The notes: generated by a model from the sequence alone, not told the origin. A DNA stretch of 64,000 bases from Dyadobacter soli (GCF_900101885.1 NZ_FNAN01000003.1:310001-374000); one strand, 5' to 3'. Positions 27,656-37,385 are shown, counted from the first letter of the stretch. Made by a program: numbers and translations.

Positions 27656-28876
27656 TTAAACAACTGCTTTTGACAGTTCTTCTTTCAGTCTGGATGCCAC
27701 GATTTTCTCCTCGCCCGGTTTGAGCATCCAGGTTGTAATGGTCAGCGAATGGTTTTCGGCCGGCATTACTTCAATTGACGGGTTGCCTTTGCGAAGCGCT
27801 TCCTGCAATGTTTTGACAGGCAGGCTGATCTTCGCGGCATCCCACGACACTTTCAATGTGGGGGTATGGTTACCCAGTTCAGGGACAGTGACTTCCGTCA
27901 TCACACCCTTCACGCTTTTTACTGCATTCTCGATGGTCGCCACGCGGTTTTCCCAGGTTTTCCACTCTTTTTTGTGGTCCATCTTCACGAAATTGTCCAG
28001 CGCGACGTACATGCCGAGGATCTCTTCTTTATTCACCTTCATACCGCGGCCGATCGTCGAGCCACGTGGCGGCATGCTGAGACGTGCAGCATCGATATAC
28101 TGCTTTTTACCCATCAGGATACCCGCGCTTTGGGGCCCGCGCATCGCTTTCCCGCCCGATACACACACGAGGTCGAAGCCCAGGTCGTTGAAACGCCAGA
28201 GGTTTTCAACCGGCGGCACATCGGCAGCCATGTCGATCATTGTGGGAATCCCATTTTTCTTCGCAATTTCAATCCATTGCTCATGTTTGATCTGTCCTTT
28301 GTCGGACTGGATATGCAGGAACCACATTAATGCGGTCTTCTCATTAATAGCTTTTTGTAACTCTTCCACCGTTTCAACCTGCACGATTTTACAGCCGGTG
28401 TTGGTCAATGCATGCGAATAGCCGATGTTATGACCTTTCTGAATGATCACTTCTGACTTCATGCCGGTACCTTCCAGGTGCGGCAATGCCTCCACTTTTT
28501 TCTGGTCCATTCCCGTGAGCACGCCCGCGAGACCCAGCGTGAGCGCGGAGAAACAACCGGCAGTCACTACCGCCGATTCGGCATGGGTAATGGCGGCGAT
28601 TTTCTCGCCAACCTTGGTCTGGACTTCATCGAGCATCATGAACTCCTTCGCCGCGCCCTGGATCGTCGCCACCACATCGTCCTGCATGAGGGAGCCTGTC
28701 ATCATGGTGTAGGTACCCGCTGCATTAATAAAAGTACGGATGCCCAGTTCTTTGGCGAGGTTGCGCGCCGGAGCTTTGGCCAGCAGGCCAGCCGCGTCCG
28801 CGGTGCCATTGCCCAAAAAACCGCCCAGGAGGGGAAATGTGGACAGATGCTTAATTAAATCTCTACGGTTTATCAT
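27656..28876 (-). CDS. Exported SelA-like PLP-dependent enzyme (D-glucosaminate ammonia-lyase-like)
   Basis: 406 residues of the SelA/DgaE fold type I group. PLP should bind Lys243 in SGGKAMRGPQS, with Asp215 (MIDMAAD) holding the pyridine N. The leader MINRRDLIKHLSTFPLLGGFLG is a twin-arginine-type signal, which suits an enzyme that must fold with its cofactor before export. Characterised relatives eliminate water and ammonia from aminosugar acids. True selenocysteine synthase is unlikely because the protein is exported and no sel genes are present. It is the first enzyme gene after susD of locus 2. Its substrate is inferred, not shown. Confidence 0.85.
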   Translation of the reverse strand: MINRRDLIKHLSTFPLLGGFLGNGTADAAGLLAKAPARNLAKELGIRTFINAAGTYTMMTGSLMQDDVVATIQGAAKEFMMLDEVQTKVGEKIAAITHAESAVVTAGCFSALTLGLAGVLTGMDQKKVEALPHLEGTGMKSEVIIQKGHNIGYSHALTNTGCKIVQVETVEELQKAINEKTALMWFLHIQSDKGQIKHEQWIEIAKKNGIPTMIDMAADVPPVENLWRFNDLGFDLVCVSGGKAMRGPQSAGILMGKKQYIDAARLSMPPRGSTIGRGMKVNKEEILGMYVALDNFVKMDHKKEWKTWENRVATIENAVKSVKGVMTEVTVPELGNHTPTLKVSWDAAKISLPVKTLQEALRKGNPSIEVMPAENHSLTITTWMLKPGEEKIVASRLKEELSKAVV

Positions 28877-29070
28877 AATGGTTAAGGACTGAATAGATTG
28901 GTTAAAGGCTTTACAAAACGGTTTAGACAGTATGCAGAGAAAAGATGCTTTTTATGGGCCTCACTACTCTGTTTTGTAAGATTATTTTTTTAATAATTAA
29001 AAATTTAAAAAATAAACTTTGGCGAATACCTGTTTCGAAGCCTTTTTATTCCGATTGAGTGATTTTGGAG

Positions 29071-29104
29071 AGTGCCCTCCGGGGACATGGGGTCGGAGGG
29101 CACT
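29071..29104. terminator. 10-bp perfect hairpin after susD 2
   Basis: AGTGCCCTCC (29071-29080) and GGAGGGCACT (29095-29104) form a perfect stem with a 14-nt loop, 21 nt past the susD stop. There is no T-run on the minus strand, so it may stabilise the susCD message end rather than end transcription. The rest of 28877-29124 is AT-rich and shows no gene. Confidence 0.6.
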
Positions 29105-29124
29105 TCTTCGTCCATCAGAATTAA

Positions 29125-30702
29125 CTAGTTCTTATCCCACCAAAGTGCCGTAGCTGCATTGTCGGGGCCGCCGAGTAATTTGACGGCCGCGTCCACTGCT
29201 TCGCCATTGTTTTGCTTTTCCTGCAACAGGAACGGGATTCTCCGCACAACCGCCGTGGTAGGAACGTCGGTGTTCACCGAGTTCACAACCGGGTAGAGTT
29301 TAGGCAGTCTCGTGCGACGGAATTCTGCCCACGCCTCGATACCGTCGGGGTACACCGCCAGCCATTTCTGCGTAGCAATCTGCTCCCGTTGGATCGCCTC
29401 GGTTGCACCCCATTTCACCGGGATGTTGGTAAGCGCGGCCGATTGTTGCTGGTCGCCGGGTGCAACTGGTGTTTTTGTACTGTTAATGTAGGTATTAACC
29501 GCCGCGCCGGTAATGCCCCAGCCTTCCATCGAGGCCTGGATACCTTTTTCATAAAACGATTGTGCGGTTCCGGTACCTGCATTCCAGCCATTCAACGCAG
29601 CCTCGGCGAGAAGGAAATACGCTTCGGCGGTATGCATTACGTCTTGTTTAACAGCCAGCTGGCGATCCCAGGCCGATCCACCGCCCGTGTTGCGGATCCA
29701 GCGCTCGCCGATGTTGGAGTTATTGTCGTTGCTGTTGGCGGCCACGGCCAGCTCCGTAGGGCCGAGGCCGTTGCGCAATCCCTCGTAGGATTTGGTGAGG
29801 AACGCAGGCTGAAAGTAAATGCCGATGCGCGGGTCTTCGTAACCTTTTAGTACCGACTCCATCGCAGCACTCATCCGGAACTCGCCCCATCCCGAAATCG
29901 TGGCAAGGCCGTTGTTATCGCCGCCTAAGAGGCTTTTTGACATGTAGGCGTTGTCTGCAACATCGGTGAGCAAACCGCCGGCGATCGCCGCTTCGGCTTC
30001 CGTTTTCGCTTTCGCAGGATTAACTTTCGAAATGCGAAGGGCCAGGCGCAGACGAAGCGTGTTCGCGAATTTGATCCATTTGTTTACATCACCACCATAA
30101 ATGATGTCGTAGGTACCATATGGCTTGTCGGTGGTTTTGCCTTTGAGCAATGCGGTGGCGTCGGCAAGTCGTTTAAAGAAATCATTATAAATCTCTTCCT
30201 GTGAGTCGTATTTGATCGGCGTCGTGAGCTTTCCGGCTTCCGAGTAGGGGATCGGGCCGTAGTAATCGGTTATCCGGTGGAAGGAAAATACCCACCAGAT
30301 GTTTGCCAACGCGTACTGCGGTGTCGATTTGTCAAGTTTTTCAAACAGGATTTGCAGCTGCGGGACTACCTGGGTGTAAACCGGGTTCCAGTGGCTGTCG
30401 ATCCAGGTCGGGTGCATGAAGTAGCGGTCCGACTGAAAGTTCGGCGTAGTAGTCGCGAAATATTGCGCGTACAAATCGGCGAACAGGTTCTGGGCGGTTT
30501 GGTAGGTTCCCGCTGCGTACGACGACTGCTGCTGTGCACGTGAGAACACGTAGGGCAATTCCGCATCGGTAATCGCGGTGAGCGCTGTCTGACTGGTATT
30601 CAGTTCATCGAAATCACCGGTACAGCCGGCCACTACCAGCGCTGAGCCGGTGAGGACGCTTAATGTGGTTGCTCTGATATATTTATTCAATGCTAATTTC
30701 AT
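29125..30702 (-). CDS. SusD-like outer-membrane lipoprotein (SusD-like_2 type), locus 2
   Basis: 525 residues with lipobox LVVAGC near residue 26. It has the SusD-like_2 layout: ANIWWVFSFHRITDYYGPIPY in the TPR half, IYGGDVNKWIKFANTLRLRLALR (the same block as in locus 1) and an AYFLLAEAALNG repeat. It should cap the SusC barrel at 30730-34158 and bind the substrate. It is paralogous to 11653-13221. It begins 27 nt after SusC. Confidence 0.92.
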   Translation of the reverse strand: MKLALNKYIRATTLSVLTGSALVVAGCTGDFDELNTSQTALTAITDAELPYVFSRAQQQSSYAAGTYQTAQNLFADLYAQYFATTTPNFQSDRYFMHPTWIDSHWNPVYTQVVPQLQILFEKLDKSTPQYALANIWWVFSFHRITDYYGPIPYSEAGKLTTPIKYDSQEEIYNDFFKRLADATALLKGKTTDKPYGTYDIIYGGDVNKWIKFANTLRLRLALRISKVNPAKAKTEAEAAIAGGLLTDVADNAYMSKSLLGGDNNGLATISGWGEFRMSAAMESVLKGYEDPRIGIYFQPAFLTKSYEGLRNGLGPTELAVAANSNDNNSNIGERWIRNTGGGSAWDRQLAVKQDVMHTAEAYFLLAEAALNGWNAGTGTAQSFYEKGIQASMEGWGITGAAVNTYINSTKTPVAPGDQQQSAALTNIPVKWGATEAIQREQIATQKWLAVYPDGIEAWAEFRRTRLPKLYPVVNSVNTDVPTTAVVRRIPFLLQEKQNNGEAVDAAVKLLGGPDNAATALWWDKN

Positions 30703-30729
30703 ATGACAATATTTTAAGGGTCTGTTTAA

Positions 30730-33700
30730 TTAGAATCCAACTTTCAAATTCAAACCAACAGTACGTGTTGAAGGAAGGGCGCCGTATTCCGATCCCTGGA
30801 AGTTGCCTGCGCCCAGGTTTACGTCCGGATCGAATGGCAGTTTACGTTTGGCAAGTCCCGGAATATCCATTTTAGCATAACCGCGGTAGATGAAGAACAG
30901 GTTGCGGGCAGTAAGCGAGAGGCGCAGCGATTTGATGAATAGTCCCGGAGGGGTAGGGATGTTGTAACCCAAAGTCGCTTCTCTCAAACGGAAGTTCGTG
31001 GTAGAGTAGGTAAAGAACTCACCCCAGGTATAGCGGCCTTGTGAAACGGTCTGCCAAAAGGTTTGCGCGTCGATCGCTACATTGTTCTGCTCGCCGGTTT
31101 CGGTAACAGCAGGCAATACCCAGCCGCCCTGACGGTGTGCTTCGGTGTAATCTGCGGTTCCGTCGTAAGCGAGGTTACCATCGGTTCCGGAGGTCATTAC
31201 ACCACCTACGCGGCCATCCACCAGGAAGCTCAGGACGAAGTTTTTGTACGAGAACGAGTTGTTCAGGCCTATGGTGAATTTAGGATTGAAGTTACCCACG
31301 ATGTTGTCGAATGCGGTTGCAACAGGGAGCCCTTTTGCATTCACGACATAGCTGCCGTTTGCATCTTTTTTCCAGCCGAATGCCTGCAAGTCGCCGTATG
31401 AGCCGCCTTCACGGACGATGGCCGTGGTTGTACGGGTATTTCCGCCCAATGTGGCCGTCTTGATGGTTTCGTGAAGTTCCACGATTTTGTTCACGTTGCG
31501 GGCGAAATTAAGCGTCGCGTCCCAGGTCAATGCTTTACCTTTCAATGGAGAGGTGGTCAAAGAAACCTCGAAGCCTTTGTTATTGATCTTCCCCGCATTG
31601 ATAAACTGGTTCTGGAAACCGGTAGGCGTTGCTTGCGGCAATGTAAGCAACTGGTTCACGGTGTTGGTATTGTAGTAGGTGAAATCCAATCCGAGTTTTC
31701 CTGAGAACAAACGCAGATCAAGACCTAATTCTGTTGACGAAGAAATCTCCGGTTTCAGGTTTTCTGCCGGGCGTGTCGTATTGCGGTTGATATAGCCACC
31801 GCCGTTGCCGCCTTGCGTAAACGTATAGGTTTGCAGCAACCGGTAAGGATCAGTGTCGTTACCTACCTGCGCCCACGATCCGCGCAATTTCGCGAAGCTG
31901 ATCACCTCCGGCAATTTGAATGCTTCCGTGAGGATCACATTACCGCCGAACGAGAAATAGGCATAGGAATAGGGCTTAGGCAATGTTGAAGACCAGTCGT
32001 TGCGGACCGAACCGTCGATGGTAATGAAGTCACGGTACGATAATGATGCCGTTCCGAATACATATTGCAGCTCTTTCTGGCTGAATGCAGTGAGCTGGGT
32101 CAATGCAGCAGCGAACGACAAATCGAAGAAGTTCGGAACCGTAAGACCGGTAGTTGTTCCGCCTACCTGCGAGTATTTCTGGTAAGTCTGGCCGGCACCG
32201 AAGTTATAGGTCAAATGCAGGTCTTTGCTCAGATTATTGTTACCCGAAACAATCACGTCCATGTTGCGCTCGGTCGTTTCGGCCGTCCAGTCGGCATAAG
32301 AGCCACCCGATCCCGCGAAAAGCAATGTATTGTTGTAAAAACCACGGTTTACACGGTCGGAGTACCAGTCGTAGCTGATGCGGCCCTGTACGTTCAGCCA
32401 GTCGGTCAGTTCATATTTAACCGAACCCAGGGAAATCACCCGGTTGCGTTTCTCCGATTCGAAAGTGCGGTTAATGGTCCAGTAAGGGTTCATGTAAATA
32501 CCCGAGCTGGCCCAGTAAGTAGGCTTCCCAGCGGCATCTTCAAAGTTTTTATATTGGTTCAAATCCACACTGCGGGGGATTTTGTACAAGTTCATGGTCA
32601 CAGAGCTTTCTTCACCCGAACGCGGTTTGTTCTGGATGTCGGAGTTGATATAGGTGATTTTGGCATCGGCCGAAAGGCGCTTGGTAATCTGGGTGTTCAG
32701 GCGGAGGTTGAAGGTATGCCGCATGAGTTTGTTGTTCGGCAGGATACCCTGGTTAGCATTGTTGGTATACGACAAATAGGTCTGGATCTTCTCCGAGCCT
32801 GCTGAAACGCCGATCGAGTTGTTGGTCGAGATCGCATTGCGGTAGAAATCCTTGACATTGTCCGGGAAAGTGGTCATGGCCGGGCCCCAGCTCTGGCTGG
32901 AATTGGTGCTTTCCGTGCCGCCGCTTCCCTGTCCGTATGTATTTTGCAGTTTAGGAAGCAGGAATGGCGTTTCCACTACTACACCGGAGTTGATGTCGGC
33001 CGTTACCTTGCCTGCTTTTCCTTTTTTAGTGGTAATCATAATAACCCCGTTGGCTGCACGGCTGCCGTACAATGCCGAAGCCGCAGCACCTTTCAGGATG
33101 TTCATCGACTCGATGTCGTCCGGGTTAATATTCGCAGCACCATCGGAGCCGTTGATACCCCCGAAATCGTTGTTAACCTGGCCGCGCGCGGTGTTGTCGA
33201 TAGGCACGCCGTCCACAACGAACAATGCATTGTTATTACCGGCGATGGAACGGTTACCCCTAAGTACGACACGCGTCGCCGAACCTGGTCCCGACGAGCC
33301 CTGCGTGATCACCGCACCAGCTACTTTACCGGAAAGGGTATTCACGAAGTTCGCATCGCGCACATCGGTGAGCTTTTTGCCGTCGATCTGCTGGGTGGCG
33401 TAGGTGAGTGTTTTCGCATTACGCTCGATACCCAACGCAGTTACCACGACTTCACCGAGTTGTTTCACATCTTCTACGAGCGTCACATCAATGGCCGTTT
33501 TGTCGCCGACCGAAATTTCCTGTGACACATAGCCAATCGATGAAAACACCAGTACGGCATTGTCGTCAGGTACGTTGATCGAATAAGCCCCGTCGGCGCC
33601 GGTAGTGGTACCCTGGTTGGTACCTTTCACCAGGATATTCGTGCCGGGGATTCCCGCGCCTGCATTGTCCTTTACAGTTCCCTTCACTTCTTTCGCTACA

Positions 33701-34158
33701 TTCACCGCTGCCGCAGGCTGTGCCGTCAGTCCCGTTGCCCTTTCCAGCTTGTTGCTGATCACGATGTTGTTATCCACCTGCGTGAAACCCAGTCCGGTGC
33801 CGTTCAGGATCGTTTCCAGTACTTCCTTCACCGGTTTTTTCTCGGCATGGATGGATATTTTCCTTTTCTTGTCGATGCGCTCGATGCTCGTAATGAATTT
33901 GAAATCACTCTTTTTCTCAATCGCGATGAATGCGCTTTGAAGCGTCACTTCTTTCAGGTCGAGCGAGATTTTCACTTCCTCGATGCCCTGAATTGATTTC
34001 TTTGCAGCCGATGCCGATCGCGCCGCCTTTGGGTTGGTCGCGTTCGTGCGTGCCGCGAGCAGGGGCTGTGCGGACATCACACATGCCAGGACCAGCGCCA
34101 CGCTTTGCCTAAGCGCCGTTCCTGTTTTCGGGTGGGTGTCGGGTAACTTTTTTCGCAT
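30730..34158 (-). CDS. SusC/RagA-type TonB-dependent transporter with STN domain, locus 2
   Basis: 1142 residues. Signal sequence, STN domain (about 48-120, with VKISLDLKEVTLQSAFIAIE), carboxypeptidase-regulatory-like domain (about 155-230, VKGTVKDNAGAGIPGTNILV), TonB plug (about 240-350, SMNILKGAAASALYGSRAANG) and barrel. The STN domain should signal to the FecR at 34308-35345. It pairs with the SusD-like gene downstream. The N-terminus has an unusual Ala-rich stretch (ARTNATNPKAARSASAAKK) before STN, and is otherwise typical. Confidence 0.95.
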   Translation of the reverse strand: MRKKLPDTHPKTGTALRQSVALVLACVMSAQPLLAARTNATNPKAARSASAAKKSIQGIEEVKISLDLKEVTLQSAFIAIEKKSDFKFITSIERIDKKRKISIHAEKKPVKEVLETILNGTGLGFTQVDNNIVISNKLERATGLTAQPAAAVNVAKEVKGTVKDNAGAGIPGTNILVKGTNQGTTTGADGAYSINVPDDNAVLVFSSIGYVSQEISVGDKTAIDVTLVEDVKQLGEVVVTALGIERNAKTLTYATQQIDGKKLTDVRDANFVNTLSGKVAGAVITQGSSGPGSATRVVLRGNRSIAGNNNALFVVDGVPIDNTARGQVNNDFGGINGSDGAANINPDDIESMNILKGAAASALYGSRAANGVIMITTKKGKAGKVTADINSGVVVETPFLLPKLQNTYGQGSGGTESTNSSQSWGPAMTTFPDNVKDFYRNAISTNNSIGVSAGSEKIQTYLSYTNNANQGILPNNKLMRHTFNLRLNTQITKRLSADAKITYINSDIQNKPRSGEESSVTMNLYKIPRSVDLNQYKNFEDAAGKPTYWASSGIYMNPYWTINRTFESEKRNRVISLGSVKYELTDWLNVQGRISYDWYSDRVNRGFYNNTLLFAGSGGSYADWTAETTERNMDVIVSGNNNLSKDLHLTYNFGAGQTYQKYSQVGGTTTGLTVPNFFDLSFAAALTQLTAFSQKELQYVFGTASLSYRDFITIDGSVRNDWSSTLPKPYSYAYFSFGGNVILTEAFKLPEVISFAKLRGSWAQVGNDTDPYRLLQTYTFTQGGNGGGYINRNTTRPAENLKPEISSSTELGLDLRLFSGKLGLDFTYYNTNTVNQLLTLPQATPTGFQNQFINAGKINNKGFEVSLTTSPLKGKALTWDATLNFARNVNKIVELHETIKTATLGGNTRTTTAIVREGGSYGDLQAFGWKKDANGSYVVNAKGLPVATAFDNIVGNFNPKFTIGLNNSFSYKNFVLSFLVDGRVGGVMTSGTDGNLAYDGTADYTEAHRQGGWVLPAVTETGEQNNVAIDAQTFWQTVSQGRYTWGEFFTYSTTNFRLREATLGYNIPTPPGLFIKSLRLSLTARNLFFIYRGYAKMDIPGLAKRKLPFDPDVNLGAGNFQGSEYGALPSTRTVGLNLKVGF

Positions 34159-34307
34159 ACTGTTTTGAGTAGGTTGAGGTTAAATGGATTTGAGGGATTT
34201 AATTATTATTCAAAAACTTCATAATAATTCATAGTCAAACCACCTCGCCGCGTATGGCTGCAAGGACTCGGTCGGGGATGTATGAGAAAAAGGATGGAGC
34301 GGGATGC

Positions 34308-35345
34308 CTAATGGCAGGTGCCTCCCGTGACGGTAACAACGTCTTTACCGATCACATAATCAAAGGAATTGGACATACTCAGCAATTTTAGCACATCATT
34401 TAATGATGCATTGGAATTGAAACTGGCCATGACACGGCATTTGCCAATACTGCTTTTGAATACAACCTTTTTGCCGAAGCGCTCCTGTAATGCCTGCATC
34501 ACTTCGTCGTAAGTATTATCCCTGAAAACAAGCTGGCCCAGATGCCATGGTGCAATGTTTGCGACGCTAACGATATTTATATACGTTTCGTCTTTTTCTG
34601 TATTAATCACGAGTTCCTGCTCGGGCGTCAGTTGCGTGATCCGGACCGGCTCGCCTTCCCCGATCTCTTTGCTAACCTCCACTTTTCCGGTCGCAACCGA
34701 CACCGATGCAGTCTCGTCCCCATGATAGGCTTTTACATCGAACGACGTCCCCAAAACCCGTGTCGAAATCCGGTCGCTTTTAACGATAAACGGCTTTTCG
34801 GGATTCGGTACTACCTCAAAAAACGCTTCTCCTTGCAGGTAAACCTGTCTTTCGTTGCCGTCGAACACTTTCGGGTACTCGATCTTACTGTTTTTGTTGA
34901 GCCAAACCTGCGTCCCGTCGGACAGTTCGATGCTCACTACTTCTTTGGAGCCGCTGGTCCGGGTTTCCATCGCTGTGCGTGTGGCGTGATGGCCGTCGTG
35001 TTGCCTGTTGACCAGAAAATAACCCAGCCCTGTGGCCAGTAAAATGCTTGCTGCGGCCAGCCAGGAGCTTATTTTAATGTATTTCGGTTTGGCGAACGTA
35101 TCTTCTTCGGATGCTTCTTCCTGCTCCGCTATTTTCGCGTGCAGCCTCGACAGTCCGGTTTCCAGGCTGAATGCCGGATCGTTTTCCGGTTCCTTTTCCT
35201 GCTTCCACGCTGCTTCTATCTGCCGGAACAACAGCAGGTTATCATATTCTTCAAGCCACCATTCCATAGCCAGTTTTTCCTCCGGGCTGCATTCGCCAGC
35301 GAGATACTTGGCGATAAGGGGCCATGGTGTGTGATCGGACATCAA
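34308..35345 (-). CDS. FecR-type anti-sigma factor, locus 2
   Basis: 345 residues: cytoplasmic N-terminus (about 1-90), one membrane helix (ISSWLAAASILLATGLGYFLV, around 92-112), FecR domain (SKIEYPKVFDGNERQVYLQG, GEAFFEVVPNPEKPF, VLGTSFDV) and a C-terminal DUF4974/STN-like domain. It regulates the sigma factor encoded 66 nt upstream in response to the SusC receptor. Normal sigma-FecR-SusC-SusD order is kept here, unlike locus 1. Confidence 0.94.
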   Translation of the reverse strand: MMSDHTPWPLIAKYLAGECSPEEKLAMEWWLEEYDNLLLFRQIEAAWKQEKEPENDPAFSLETGLSRLHAKIAEQEEASEEDTFAKPKYIKISSWLAAASILLATGLGYFLVNRQHDGHHATRTAMETRTSGSKEVVSIELSDGTQVWLNKNSKIEYPKVFDGNERQVYLQGEAFFEVVPNPEKPFIVKSDRISTRVLGTSFDVKAYHGDETASVSVATGKVEVSKEIGEGEPVRITQLTPEQELVINTEKDETYINIVSVANIAPWHLGQLVFRDNTYDEVMQALQERFGKKVVFKSSIGKCRVMASFNSNASLNDVLKLLSMSNSFDYVIGKDVVTVTGGTCH

Positions 35346-35411
35346 ATTCAGAGCTTTCTAATGTTAGGACAAATAAAAATGGGCATTCCCCCCATTCCCC
35401 CAGAATTTTTT

Positions 35412-35954
35412 TTAAATCTGATAAGTTTTTTGCAGAAGTTTCAGCTGTTTAATGGCCTTACCCATTTGATTTTCTACTGTTTTGGTGGAAAGGGAGAGGA
35501 TTTCGGCGATTTCGTTGTAGGTAAATCCTTCGAAGCGGTTGAGCTGGAAGATCGCCTTTCTTTTTTGCGGGAGGTAATTGATGAGGTCGGTAATGCGGTT
35601 TTCGAGCTCGTGGTACATCAGTTCGTCGTCCGGGCCGGGCGTTTCTTCGATAATATCGTCACTGAGCTCCTCCATGATGTGTTTTTCCTGCTTCATGTAA
35701 TTGATGCAGGTATGCCGCGTGGCGGTGAAGAGGTACGATCGCACGTTCTTTTCGACCGTAAGGCTGTCGCGTTTTTCCCAGATCCTGAAAAAAACATCGG
35801 CTACGATCTCCTCGGCGAGGTCTGTGCGGTTGTTGAGGTAAGTGGCAAAACGGCAAAGTGCGTAGTAGTATTTCCGGAAGAGGCAATCCAGCGCCCGGTT
35901 ATCTCCCTGCTTGATCAGGGAAATAAGAAGCAAATCATCCTGGCCGTTCATCAT
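35412..35954 (-). CDS. ECF-type RNA polymerase sigma factor, locus 2
   Basis: 180 residues, a typical Bacteroidota ECF sigma: region 2 (LAEEIVADVFFRIWEKRD, SYLFTATRHTCINYMK) and region 4 (LPQKRKAIFQLNRFEGF, helix-turn-helix at TYNEIAEILSLSTKTVENQM). It should drive the SusCD locus when released by the FecR that follows. No clear consensus promoter was found before it. Confidence 0.95.
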   Translation of the reverse strand: MMNGQDDLLLISLIKQGDNRALDCLFRKYYYALCRFATYLNNRTDLAEEIVADVFFRIWEKRDSLTVEKNVRSYLFTATRHTCINYMKQEKHIMEELSDDIIEETPGPDDELMYHELENRITDLINYLPQKRKAIFQLNRFEGFTYNEIAEILSLSTKTVENQMGKAIKQLKLLQKTYQI

Positions 35955-36160
35955 AAACTGTGGCTAAATTGGGTATCAGGTAATTCCAAAACTTTATGCA
36001 ATGATCTTATCGAGCGCCCGGAGTGATCGGCCAATATTACTTATTTAGAATCTGTACAAGTTGATTTTTGTGTCAGAACTTAAAATAGTAATATTTTCTT
36101 TGGTCTATCTTAAATAATAACGAATAATAGCATTCAGAATTCTAAAATTAGAAAAGTTGA

Positions 36161-36229
36161 TGGAAATAAGCGCAAATCGCTGAAAATATTCTTCCATATT
36201 GTTTTTTCAGCCATCGGCACTTATTTCCA
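36161..36229. terminator. 25-bp imperfect hairpin after the lactonase gene
   Basis: 36162-36186 and 36204-36228 pair with about five mismatches over a 17-nt loop. The stem ends 24 nt past the lactonase stop on the minus strand, and AACTTTTC follows. Apart from this, the 298-nt gap 35955-36252 shows no feature I can support. Confidence 0.6.
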
Positions 36230-36252
36230 CCAGATGTAACAGTGGGTAGTAA

Positions 36253-37356
36253 TTAGTTCAGGAACAACTGCTTCACGCATACGGGGGTAGGAGCACTGAT
36301 CTCTTTCCCGGTATAAGTCAATTGGCCCGTTGCGGCGTCGCGCTTGAAGAACACCGCATTGTCGTTATCCCGGTTGGTCACGATCGCAAACTCGCCCTTC
36401 GCGTCGATGAGGAAGTTGCGCGGATGCTTGCCGTGCGTATCCGCATGACCTGCGACGGTCAGTTTACCGGTTTTGGCATCCACCGCGTAAATAGCGAGGC
36501 TTTCATGGCCGCGGTTGGAAGCATAGAGAAACTTGCCGTCCGGCGAAAAATGGATATCCGCCGCGAAGCTTTTACCCGTAAAATCCGCAGGCAGCATGGT
36601 AACGCGCTCGAATGGCACCAATGCGCCGCTTCCTTTCACGATCTTGAAAGAATTCACCACCGAAGCGAGCTCGCAGGCGGAGTAGCCGAAGTTCCCGTTC
36701 GGGTGAATGGCGAAATGGCGCGGGCCGTCGCCGGCTTTTACTTCTGCGTAAGGAACGGAACCCGGAGTTAGTTTACCGGTCTGTGGATCAACGGCGTACA
36801 CCATGATCTTATCAATGCCCAGGTCGGAAGCGTAAATGTATTTGCCGTCCTCGGAAGGAATAATGGAATGCATATGCGGCTTCTGGTCGGGGCGGCCTTT
36901 GTCCTGAATGGTATCCGCCAATACGCCTATGCTGCCGTCCTGGTTCAGCTTGTATACGGCCAGATCACCACTTCCATAGTTCGATAAATAAATGAAACGG
37001 CCCTTTGGATCAACGCTCACATGGCACGGTCCACGGCCCTGTGAGGGCTGGGTGTTTAATGCCGTGAGCTTGCCCGAGGCCTGGTCTATCGCGTAGGCTG
37101 AAACTGTGCTATTGCCCTCGTTAGCAGCATACAAATACTTTTTATTGGGATGAAATTCGAGGAATGAGGGGCTGGTTTTGCTGGTCACTACCTGTAATTC
37201 CTTGAAAGAGAAGTCGCTGCGGTCGAATTCATACACATAGATGCCCTCGCCCTTTTGTGTGTAGGTGCCGAGGTAGAGTATTTCCTTTTTGGGTTTCTGT
37301 GCAAAAGCCGTCATAGCCGACAATAAAAGGATGAATGAAAGAATGGTTCGTTTCAT
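36253..37356 (-). CDS. Exported lactonase, 7-bladed beta-propeller (6-phosphogluconolactonase-like)
   Basis: 367 residues: signal peptide (MKRTILSFILLLSAMTAFAQ) and a YbhE/lactonase propeller with repeated motifs (FLEFHPNKKYLYAANEG, GPCHVSVDPKGRFIYLSNYG, GPRHFAIHPNGNFGYSACE, DIHFSPDGKFLYASNRG). In the cytosol this family opens 6-phosphogluconolactone. An exported copy would act on unphosphorylated sugar lactones, the expected products of the nearby periplasmic dehydrogenases. It precedes the sigma gene of locus 2 and follows the CBM9-like gene by 29 nt. Confidence 0.88.
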   Translation of the reverse strand: MKRTILSFILLLSAMTAFAQKPKKEILYLGTYTQKGEGIYVYEFDRSDFSFKELQVVTSKTSPSFLEFHPNKKYLYAANEGNSTVSAYAIDQASGKLTALNTQPSQGRGPCHVSVDPKGRFIYLSNYGSGDLAVYKLNQDGSIGVLADTIQDKGRPDQKPHMHSIIPSEDGKYIYASDLGIDKIMVYAVDPQTGKLTPGSVPYAEVKAGDGPRHFAIHPNGNFGYSACELASVVNSFKIVKGSGALVPFERVTMLPADFTGKSFAADIHFSPDGKFLYASNRGHESLAIYAVDAKTGKLTVAGHADTHGKHPRNFLIDAKGEFAIVTNRDNDNAVFFKRDAATGQLTYTGKEISAPTPVCVKQLFLN

Positions 37357-37385
37357 AATAAGTATTTGAGAATTGTAACAGATTG

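Noticed and set aside
27656..28876. True selenocysteine synthase (selA)
   Set aside because: The protein has an export leader and no selB, selC or selD neighbours; SelA-like ammonia-lyase relatives fit better.
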